Positions 1 to 5,985 of a stretch of DNA of 12,993 nucleotides are shown one piece after another. Location of the stretch: positions 1 to 12,993 of the forward strand of contig JBOGED010000181.1 in the NCBI GenBank assembly GCA_050743625.1, given 5' to 3'. A program made the translations under genes and the position numbers. Each line of letters starts with the position of its first letter. The first letter of the stretch is position 1. Source of the DNA: JBOGED01 sp050743625 (GTDB lineage: Bacteria > Actinomycetota > Nitriliruptoria > Euzebyales > Egibacteraceae). The notes beneath the pieces were generated by a model, which saw only the letters and a program-made list of their open reading frames with translations, searched no databases and was not told the DNA's origin.

Positions 1-35
1 CCGCACGAATTATCGCACTATGTCAGGAGCTCTGG
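1..35 (+). repeat. Terminal inverted repeat, left copy
   Basis: These 35 bases are the exact reverse complement of 12940-12974; identity stops at base 36. The copy is probably longer, because the window begins inside it: the right copy continues for 19 more bases (12975-12993) that would lie left of base 1. It abuts the broken 3' side of the LuxR-type pseudogene, whose last codons and stop lie inside the repeat. The likeliest reading is the end of an insertion sequence or other multicopy element. I do not recognise the family, and no transposase is seen. Confidence 0.85.
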
Positions 36-1504
36 ACTCAGCCGCACACCGTGGCCGCTCGAAGTACGCGTCGAAAAACGCGCGCAGCGCGATCAACTCC
101 CGCTGGGCGTCACCCTGGACGACGACTGCCTCCGCGTTCAACACGGCTTCCGCCTCCGCGGGTCGAGACCACATCCAGGCGAGGCTTATCACCCGCAGAA
201 CTGTGGCCCGGACCTTCTCGGCGTCTGTGCGCGCGTGCTCCGTCAGCGCGGCGAGCTCCGCGTCGGCCGTGCGGGTCAGCCCGACGAGCACGGTGGCGAG
301 CGTCAGGCGTGACTCGAAGCCGCCGCCGGCAGTGATGGCCGCCCGAGCCAACCGCTCGGCCAGCGTCAGGTCGACCAGCGCGGCGGCGCGGCGGGCGGCG
401 GTAGTGAGCAGCTCTGGGTCGGACGGCAGGTCAGAATCGAGCGCGAGGGTCGCTCGGCGTAGGGTGTCGTCCGACCGGCGGCAGCCGGTATCGGCCAGGG
501 CCGACGCGATGCGGCTCCGCAGCCGGCGGGCACGGAGCTGGCCGATCCGTGCTCGCTGCACCTCGCCGTACAGTGGGTGGGCCAGCCGCGCCTGCAGCCG
601 CCGCTCGCCGACGGATACCTCGATCAGGCCGCCCGCCTCCGCCTCCTCCACCGCCATCGCGTTGGTGAGCTGAGCCAGAAGCGACACGCCCAGCGGCTCG
701 CCGAAGGCCAGGATCTCAACGACCTCACGCTGCTCATCGGGCAGTTGCCCCATGCGTGCCCCGACTAGCTCGGCCAATCCCGGTGACAGCCGCGGCTGGC
801 CGGACCACCGCCACACTCCCGCGACCTCGCGCAGCCGGCCCGCCTCCAACTCGCCGTCGACCAGCTGCCGCAGATACAGCGCGTTTCCCTGGGTGATCGT
901 CCATAGCCGGTGCACTGTCCACCGGCCCGCCAAGCACGGCTTGTAGCAGCGTTGCGGTCTCCTCCTGCGACAACGGCTGCAGCTCCAGGCGAGCCAGATG
1001 CCCGTCCTTCCACAGGGCGGTCACCGCATCTGGTGCGGCCTCGCCGGTGCGCAACGTCAGCACCACCCTCGCCGCCCGGCGCAACGCCAGGTCGTGGACC
1101 AACAAGGCGGACAGCTCATCAAGCAGGTGCGCGTCGTCTACCCCGACCACCACACCCGGCCTGGCGGCTCCGGCCAGCAGCGCGTCGGTGGCCTGGCGCA
1201 CCAGCCGGCTCTGATCCGCACCGACCGTGCCGAGCATCGCCCCGAACGCGCCCAGCGGCAGGATTCGAGCCGAGGCCGTGGCGACCGCCCATCGGACCAG
1301 CGCTCCGCGTTGCTCGGCCGCTGCGAGCGCCTCCCGAGCCAGCCGAGTCTTTCCCACCCCGGACGCCCCAGCCAGCACGACGCCTGCCGGGCCGTCCCGG
1401 TGACGGGTCAGCTCACCGATGAGGCGCAGCTCCTCGACCCGCCCTGTCAGAGGCCATTGTCCGGGCACGCCCAGGATGCTAGGCAGGCCACAATAAGCCG
1501 ACAA
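10..1504 (-). pseudogene. LuxR/MalT-type AAA ATPase regulator, frameshifted and 3'-truncated
   Basis: This is the remnant of a large signal-transduction ATPase regulator, a family usually of about 900 residues with an N-terminal NTPase, helical repeats and a C-terminal LuxR DNA-binding helix-turn-helix. The first part (1504 down to about 920) has a Walker A GASGVGKT near residues 46-53 and a Walker B-like run ending VGVDDAH near 119-125. Around 910-926 the frame is broken: GGPVDS in one frame should continue directly into VHRLWTITQGNALYL in another, a net +1 or -2 nt change. The second frame (933 down to 10) carries the winged-helix and helical-repeat part, but ends inside the 35-bp terminal repeat with a chance stop at 10-12, so the HTH is missing. 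The open frame begins at TTG 1504. GTG 1468 (VPGQWPLTGR) is a likelier start, although neither has a good ribosome site. A sequencing error could explain the frameshift but not the lost C-terminus. Confidence 0.8.
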
Positions 1505-1730
1505 TGATCAGTTGCGCTGGATTACCTACGCCGCTCCCCACTGAGGATGGCGTTGAGTTTGACCTCGGCAAGGTCCATCAGAGGCTCGAGCGCAGGCGCG
1601 GCCCCAGTGAGTACGCCGCGGGAAGCTGCCGCAGCGCTGCTGGCGGCGCGAGCGCCGGATGCTCGGATCGTCGGCTGTACACATCCTCCTGAGGATGCAG
1701 CGGGCGCAGCGGGCAGGCGCGGGTAGCCGG
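1505..1730. other. Intergenic region with two short palindromes
   Basis: I see no convincing gene in these 226 bases between two minus-strand genes. Two small inverted repeats are present. One is CATCCTC-CT-GAGGATG at 1682-1697. The other is the self-complementary GTAGCCGGCTAC at 1723-1734, which overlaps the stop codon of the FAD oxidoreductase. Neither is followed by a T-tract on the minus strand, so they are weak terminator candidates at best. Confidence 0.4.
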
Positions 1731-3143
1731 CTACTCCATCGCGGGCGGGATGTTCACGTTGGACCGGAAGACGTTCTGCGGGTCGTAGAGGGCTTTGATC
1801 CGGGCGAGCCGCTCGTACTTCGCGGGTCCGTAGGAGGCCTTGATGCGGTCCTCCTCGAACTCGACCATGTTGTTGATGTAGTCGCCGATGCCGAGCGAGT
1901 AGGGCTGCAGCGCGGACCATAGGGTTCGGACCCAGTCACGGTCCTTGGCCCACGTGTCCAGGTCGTGGGCCAGATCCACCAGCGTCGCCGCGTATCGCGG
2001 TGAGCGGCCGCCGCCGTAGGCTGTGGCGTCCTCGTCGACCTCCGAGTACGCCTGGTCGAGCCGGTAGAGCGTAAGCATCGACATGGGCGACGTACGGCGA
2101 GGGAAGTGCTCGGTGAGCACGTCGATCGCGTCGTCGGTGAGGTCGGGCAGCTGGGTGCCCTTCTCGTAGACGAGCTGGCCCCAGGCGGTGCCCTCGTCCT
2201 GCATCTGCTGGAGCGCGGTGTAGGGGATCGGCGTGATGAACTCGAACAACGGGGGCAGCGCGGTGCGGATCCGCTCCGCCTGCTCGGCGTGCTCCTCAGG
2301 GGAGCCGAATCCGCCCAATAGCAACGCATACCCGGGTGCGAACCGGTGCTGCTCGGGTACGAACGGCGCGGGCGGGGCGTTGAGCCCTGCGGTCAGGGCG
2401 TTCAACTCGCGCGGGAGCGACGACACGGTGTCGCGGATCAGCCGCAGCGCCTCGGTCCCGCGGTCGGCCTCCCAGAAGAAGAACCCGAAGTTGATCATGG
2501 GGCCGACCGGGTGCAGGGCGAACTCGAAGGTGGTGACCACCCCGAAGTTGCCGCCGCCGCCGCGCAGCGCCCAGAACAAATCGGTGTTCTCGGTCTCGCT
2601 GGCCCACACCACCGACCCGTCGGCGAGCACTACCTCCGCGCCGGTGAGGTTGTCGACCGCCAGGCCGTGCTTGCGAGTCAACCAGCCCATGCCGCCGCCC
2701 AGGGTCAGCCCGGCGACGCCGGTGTGGCTGACTATCCCGCCAGGAGTGGCCAGGCCGTGCTTCTGGGTCGCAGCGTCCATGTCGGAGAGCAGCGCGCCGC
2801 CGCCCACCCGTACCCGGCGAGCGTCGGGGTCGACGGTGACCGAGTTCATCTGGGACAGGTTGATCATCAGGCCGCCATCGGTGACGGCCGACCCGGACGT
2901 GTTGTGCGCACCGCCCCGGACGGTGATCCCCAAGGCTTCCTGCTGTGAGTGGGCGATGGCGGCGGCGACGTCGGCAGGGCTCGTACACATCGCAACGATC
3001 GCCGGGTGGCGATCGATCTGGGCGTTCCAGACCCGCCGTACCTCGTCGTAGCCGGCATCACCAGGGCCGTAGACATCGCCCTCCACCGCTGCCCGCAACG
3101 CCTCGATGCCGCCGCTGACCATCTGAGTCATGTCGATCCCCAC
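1731..3143 (-). CDS. FAD-dependent oxidoreductase, BBE/VAO (PCMH-type) family
   Basis: This is a flavoprotein oxidase or dehydrogenase of the berberine-bridge-enzyme-like group, whose members oxidise alcohols, sugars or secondary metabolites. Numbered from GTG 3143, the FAD_binding_4 domain spans about 45-215. Its RGGAHNTSG motif carries His80, the histidine that anchors FAD covalently in this family. GGGMGWLTRKHGLAVDN lies near 149-165 and RGGGGNFGVVTTFEF near 194-208. The C-terminal BBE domain ends in ALYDPQNVFRSNVNIPP. Length (470 aa) is normal and the gene looks intact. In relatives with two covalent FAD links a cysteine follows Gly in GTC-P; here the matching stretch is GGIVSHTGVAG with no Cys, so a single link is expected. 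ATG 3131 (MTQMVSGG) is the better start, with GGGGA 5-9 nt upstream; GTG 3143 adds four residues. The substrate cannot be told. The neighbours are a dead regulator and the TIR module, so context does not help. Confidence 0.9.
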   Translation of the reverse strand: MGIDMTQMVSGGIEALRAAVEGDVYGPGDAGYDEVRRVWNAQIDRHPAIVAMCTSPADVAAAIAHSQQEALGITVRGGAHNTSGSAVTDGGLMINLSQMNSVTVDPDARRVRVGGGALLSDMDAATQKHGLATPGGIVSHTGVAGLTLGGGMGWLTRKHGLAVDNLTGAEVVLADGSVVWASETENTDLFWALRGGGGNFGVVTTFEFALHPVGPMINFGFFFWEADRGTEALRLIRDTVSSLPRELNALTAGLNAPPAPFVPEQHRFAPGYALLLGGFGSPEEHAEQAERIRTALPPLFEFITPIPYTALQQMQDEGTAWGQLVYEKGTQLPDLTDDAIDVLTEHFPRRTSPMSMLTLYRLDQAYSEVDEDATAYGGGRSPRYAATLVDLAHDLDTWAKDRDWVRTLWSALQPYSLGIGDYINNMVEFEEDRIKASYGPAKYERLARIKALYDPQNVFRSNVNIPPAME

Positions 3144-3324
3144 ATATCCTGAAGGAGGTGTCGAGCCGCCGACCGTCCGCGTTGGGCAGCCCGCCCGCTC
3201 ACCGTGGCCATTGTCGACGCTGTGGGCACAGCCGTCTATGTGCGTACGGGCACACTATGCATCGACCCTCAACTTCGGCTTCGAGACGGGATACCCGGTA
3301 GCCAGGCCTGCTCGTGATGACGAA
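3144..3324. other. Intergenic region between the FAD oxidoreductase and the TIR module
   Basis: These 181 bases hold the upstream region of the FAD gene and the downstream end of the membrane-protein gene. I see no clear promoter or terminator. A small hairpin CGGG-ATA-CCCG lies at 3287-3297, 28 bases past the membrane-protein stop. An AAGGAGGTG run on the plus strand (near 3152-3160) resembles a ribosome-binding site, but no credible gene follows it. Confidence 0.35.
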
Positions 3325-4440
3325 TCAACCGCTGACCGTCACGCGCGTACTGTCGAGTATCCTCTCGCCGCCCGTTGTCCACAGGTAATACGTGACATTG
3401 CTCTCGGAGCAAAGGGTTTCGCTCCCCGAAGCCTGGACGGCGACAAGGTCCACGGCAGTATCGCCCTCCGGGTCCACATCGATCGCCACGCTGTCCGCGC
3501 CAGTCGTCGACCACTGCAGCGTAAAGCAGCCTCCCGGGGTGATGGACTGTGGTGTGGCGGTGATCGTGCCAATCACTCCCGCGGATTCGGTCTCGGGTAG
3601 TGCCTGTCCACTCCTGGCCGGCAACTGCGGGCTACTGACGACGTTCGGCAGGTCTGGCCCGGTCAGTTCCGCGACTACCGTCCAGATCAATGCTATTACT
3701 AGCAGCGAGACGACCCCCGCATATATCAATGGCGCTTGAGGTACCGTTGTCCGCACAGGCACCGGCGGTACGGTGGTTCCAACGGGCTGGTCGTCCGTCC
3801 CCACGCCGACCTCTGAGCGCCTGGGCCCAGGCTGGGCCGTCTCGTATGCGGCGAGTTCTTGTAACCGGAGCTCACGTTGGATCGAGACCTCGCGAAAATA
3901 GCGATTTGCGGTACGGAACCGCTTGCGGTCCGCGAACGAGTAGACCGCGACCCCCTCCCGAATCCATAACACCAGACCGCTCTTCTTGAAACGGTAATAA
4001 AGGCGGACCACGATGGGTAGCAGTGCGATTCCCAAACTTAATGTGATCAGGGAAAGGGCTATACTGATCGGCCAGAGCGTGCGAGCCACCCCCAGAGTGG
4101 CGAGGAAGAAGAAGGCGCTGAGTAGATACAGCACGAACCGCGAGGGTTGGTACACGACCCCGCTATTGACATGCTCCAGTGCCCCATCTTGATAGATTAG
4201 CTCGCCAAATAATCCGATTCGTATTGAGGCGGCACGCCGTGGCGTCAGCGCGGCCAGGCTGTGAGATCCTATCCCCCAACAACCACGCAGCCCCAAATAC
4301 TGAGCCTCCAGAACCTGCTCGTCTGGGGGCAGGAACTGCTCGAACATGATGGTGATGGCATCTCTGTCGTTCTGCTTGGCTCTCGTGAGCAAGCTCGGCC
4401 CAGGCGAGTCCTGCTGAGACACGGACTTGTTCTCGGTCAT
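3325..4440 (-). CDS. Membrane protein with bacterial PH-like domain and extracytoplasmic Ig-like domain
   Basis: I cannot name this gene, but its architecture is legible in 371 residues. About 17-42 is a short helical stretch (LTRAKQNDRDAITIMFEQFL). About 43-98 resembles a bacterial PH-like (bPH) fold, with GLRGCWGIGSHSLAALTPRRAA followed by FGELIYQDGALEHVNSG. Hydrophobic segments at about 101-119 and 122-147 form a TM hairpin, followed by a charged cytoplasmic part (148-235). A third TM spans about 236-258. A proline/serine-rich linker leads to a C-terminal Ig-like beta-sandwich (about 288-371; ITPGGCFTLQWSTTGADSV) with Cys305 and Cys344, which could form a disulfide outside. The predicted topology is PH-like domain inside, Ig-like domain outside. 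ATG 4440 has AAGGGA six bases upstream. The TIR gene ends 16 nt before it, so the two are almost surely co-transcribed. GC is lower than in flanking genes. The role is unknown; a membrane partner or effector for the TIR protein is an inference from context. Confidence 0.8.
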   Translation of the reverse strand: MTENKSVSQQDSPGPSLLTRAKQNDRDAITIMFEQFLPPDEQVLEAQYLGLRGCWGIGSHSLAALTPRRAASIRIGLFGELIYQDGALEHVNSGVVYQPSRFVLYLLSAFFFLATLGVARTLWPISIALSLITLSLGIALLPIVVRLYYRFKKSGLVLWIREGVAVYSFADRKRFRTANRYFREVSIQRELRLQELAAYETAQPGPRRSEVGVGTDDQPVGTTVPPVPVRTTVPQAPLIYAGVVSLLVIALIWTVVAELTGPDLPNVVSSPQLPARSGQALPETESAGVIGTITATPQSITPGGCFTLQWSTTGADSVAIDVDPEGDTAVDLVAVQASGSETLCSESNVTYYLWTTGGERILDSTRVTVSG

Positions 4441-4456
4441 CCTGCGCGTCCCTTAA

Positions 4457-5005
4457 CTAGCGATCCTCGAAGATATCGCGTAACACATTCAAGAAGCGGC
4501 TCCTCGGTCGCGCCCATTCCTGGGGCGGTACTTCCAGGAAAGGGCCTCTCACCTTCTTTGGCGTTTCGCCCTCGTCCGCCGAGCGGCTGGTCACTTCAGT
4601 TCCAAACAGCTGCGCTACCGTGGCGAGGAGCTTGTCGATGTGCTGCTCGAATGGGGGCGTGACGGCATCCAGCCAGTGCGGCACGGCCAGGAAGTACTCC
4701 AACGCCTTGGTCGGTGTCACGTCTTCGACCCGGAACGGCAGGATGGGAACTCCGCGATTGACCGCCCGTTCAACCTCCCGCGTCACCTGAGGCGATGCGT
4801 TGGCCTTTGCGGAGAAGATGACGAGTTGCAACTTGCTGTGGTAGATCGCGTCGACAATCGCCTCGCCCCAGCTGGCGCTGGGCAGGATGTCTCGTGGTGC
4901 CATCCAACAGGGGATGCCTGCTTGTTCCAATACGGTACAGACGGCGTCTGCGAAATGCTTATCGCCGGATGCATAGGAGATGAAGATGTCATGTGCCATG
5001 GCCAC
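4457..5005 (-). CDS. TIR-domain protein
   Basis: This 182-residue protein is nearly all TIR domain. Box 1 is HDIFISYASGDKHFAD (5-20), box 2 is GIPCWMAPRDILP (30-42), and GEAIVDAI follows. SPQVTREVERAV (71-82) places Glu77 where bacterial TIR NADases carry the catalytic glutamate. The VPHWLDA tail of the fold is near 108-114. The rest (about 135-182) is a polar, basic tail ending RFLNVLRDIFEDR, with no signal peptide or TM segment, so the protein should be cytosolic. Bacterial TIR domains cleave NAD+ or make cyclic-ADPR-like signals, often in anti-phage defence; activity here is inferred from Glu77. GTG 5005 or ATG 4999 (MAHDIFIS) may be the start, and neither has a strong Shine-Dalgarno. It is the first gene of a two-gene unit with the membrane protein at 3325-4440. 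A TAGGAT at 5042-5037 (minus) could be its -10 box, without a clear -35. Confidence 0.92.
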   Translation of the reverse strand: MAMAHDIFISYASGDKHFADAVCTVLEQAGIPCWMAPRDILPSASWGEAIVDAIYHSKLQLVIFSAKANASPQVTREVERAVNRGVPILPFRVEDVTPTKALEYFLAVPHWLDAVTPPFEQHIDKLLATVAQLFGTEVTSRSADEGETPKKVRGPFLEVPPQEWARPRSRFLNVLRDIFEDR

Positions 5006-5108
5006 TGGTGAACTTCAAAGGATGCGCCATGAGTAAATCCTACGCTAATGTGCTGCGACGCTCATGAACTGTGTTGACAAGAGCTGATCGATGTCTGCCT
5101 TGATACAC

Positions 5109-5128
5109 CGCGATACGGATATATCGCG
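5109..5128. promoter_or_regulatory. Operator-like inverted repeat
   Basis: CGCGATA, a 6-nt spacer (CGGATA) and TATCGCG form a perfect 7-bp inverted repeat of the size typical for a dimeric repressor site. It lies 104 bases upstream of the TIR start on one side and 255 bases upstream of the ANTAR start on the other, so it could serve either direction. A TTGACA hexamer occurs at 5074-5079 (plus), but no well-spaced -10 follows. No function is shown. Confidence 0.4.
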
Positions 5129-5164
5129 AGGTGGTCGGGGAACGTTGTACCGCTCATATCCGGC

Positions 5165-5386
5165 ATGGCATGCGGGGGGCCGGCGGTCCCTACCGCCGGG
5201 CCCGCATACGAGCTGCGTGTCGATGCGGGCCGGTTCCACCAGGTGGTGGTGGCGTCGCCGCGCCTGGTGGTCGATGATCTAGGAGGCGCGTGCGACGGTG
5301 GTGGGGAGCCGCCGGGGGACGCAGAGCCTGGAGAAGTGGATCAACTGCTGGCCATCCGCATGCCGGACCCAAGGAGTATCTGGTGA
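5165..5386 (+). CDS. Short hypothetical ORF or 3' remnant overlapping the ANTAR gene start
   Basis: This is an open frame of 73 codons whose TGA overlaps the GTG start of the next gene as GTGA, an arrangement typical of translationally coupled neighbours. The first 14 codons coincide with a strong hairpin (5170-5207) and are unlikely to code. From about 5205 the sequence reads AYELRVDAGRFHQVVVASPR and ends LLAIRMPDPRSIW, with a composition like the neighbouring genes. The frame stays open upstream only to 5078 and has no other start. I recognise no family. It may be the surviving 3' end of the gene that once preceded the ANTAR regulator, cut by arrival of the TIR island, or it may be chance. 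Confidence 0.3.
   Translation: MACGGPAVPTAGPAYELRVDAGRFHQVVVASPRLVVDDLGGACDGGGEPPGDAEPGEVDQLLAIRMPDPRSIW
5170..5207. promoter_or_regulatory. Strong GC-rich hairpin at the island/operon junction
   Basis: An outer 7-bp stem ATGCGGG/CCCGCAT (5170-5176 with 5201-5207) and an inner perfect 8-bp stem CCGGCGGT/ACCGCCGG (5180-5187 with 5192-5199) close a CCCT tetraloop, separated by a 3x1 internal loop. No T-tract follows on either strand, and no gene ends here, so it is not a standard terminator. It lies between the lower-GC TIR module and the high-GC operon. It could be a leader RNA structure, an operator or a scar of recombination. Confidence 0.55.
5371..5376 (+). promoter_or_regulatory. Ribosome-binding site fixing the ANTAR start
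   Basis: AAGGAG lies six bases before GTG 5383 and decides the start. It rules out the in-frame upstream extension to 5290, whose arginine/tryptophan-rich residues do not look like protein. Confidence 0.8.
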
Positions 5387-5979
5387 CCGAACGGCCCGAC
5401 GGACCGATCAGGGTTCTCATCGCGGAGGACGAGGCGCTCATCCGGTTGGACCTGAAAGAGATGCTCCTAGAAGAGGGCTTCGACGTCGTCGCCGAGGTCT
5501 CGGACGGCGCCACGGCCGTGCGGATGGCGAGGGAACTGCGCCCCGACCTCGCGATTCTCGACCTGAAGATGCCGGTCATGGACGGGATCCAAGCCGCTGA
5601 GCAGATCACGAAAGAACGCCTGTCCGCGGTCCTCATTCTTACGGCGTTCAGCCAGCGGGATCTGATCGAGAAGGCTCGGCGGGCGGGCGCGATGGCATAC
5701 CTGGTGAAACCGTTCCAGAAGCACGACCTGCTCCCCGCGATTGAGATCGCCGCCGGTCGCTTCAAGGACCTTCAAGGATTGCAGGCCGAGGTCGGCACGC
5801 TCACCGATCGTCTTGAGGCGCGCAAGGTCGTCGAGCGCGCGAAGGGCCTGCTCCAAGAGCGCGAGAACATGACGGAGCCCGCGGCCTTCCGGTGGATCCA
5901 GAAGACGGCGATGGAGCGGCGGCTGACGATGAGGGCCGTTGCGGAGCAGGTGATCGAGCGCTACACGAGGAGCGGCTAG
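5383..5979 (+). CDS. pdtaR: ANTAR-domain response regulator (PdtaR-like)
   Basis: This is a two-component response regulator whose output domain binds RNA, not DNA. ANTAR proteins pair with dual-hexaloop RNA hairpins to prevent transcription termination. From GTG 5383 the protein is 198 residues, the usual length for PdtaR-type regulators. The receiver (about 9-123) has the acidic pocket E15-D16, phospho-acceptor D60 in AILDLKMPVMDG, Thr87 and Lys109 in the YLVKPF motif, so phosphorylation is expected. A helical linker (about 126-142) leads to the ANTAR domain (about 143-194), with RLEARKVVERAKGLL and ending LTMRAVAEQVIERY. The cognate histidine kinase is not here. The gene lies 6 nt before a transporter gene and opens the amino-acid uptake cluster, so control of that operon is a reasonable inference. 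The symbol is by similarity to mycobacterial PdtaR. Confidence 0.93.
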   Translation: MTERPDGPIRVLIAEDEALIRLDLKEMLLEEGFDVVAEVSDGATAVRMARELRPDLAILDLKMPVMDGIQAAEQITKERLSAVLILTAFSQRDLIEKARRAGAMAYLVKPFQKHDLLPAIEIAAGRFKDLQGLQAEVGTLTDRLEARKVVERAKGLLQERENMTEPAAFRWIQKTAMERRLTMRAVAEQVIERYTRSG

Positions 5980-5985
5980 TCACCC

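Noticed and set aside
20..673. Long plus-strand open frame opposite the LuxR-type pseudogene
   Set aside because: Arg/Ser/Ala-rich translation with no recognisable motif; it is the antisense of a clear protein-coding frame in high-GC DNA.
2233..3051. 272-codon plus-strand frame opposite the FAD oxidoreductase
   Set aside because: The minus strand encodes a full, motif-complete FAD enzyme; this frame is its antisense shadow.
3130..3600. Plus-strand frame near an AAGGAGGTG run
   Set aside because: The ribosome-like site lies inside the frame, not before a start, and the translation resembles no family; most of it is antisense to the membrane-protein gene.
5074..5106. TTGACA at 5074 as a sigma-70-type promoter
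   Set aside because: The nearest -10-like hexamers (TTGATA at 5100, TGATAC at 5101) are 20-21 bases away, beyond normal spacing.
5290..5382. N-terminal extension of the ANTAR regulator
   Set aside because: The AAGGAG site six bases before GTG 5383 and the low-complexity basic translation upstream argue for the shorter protein.
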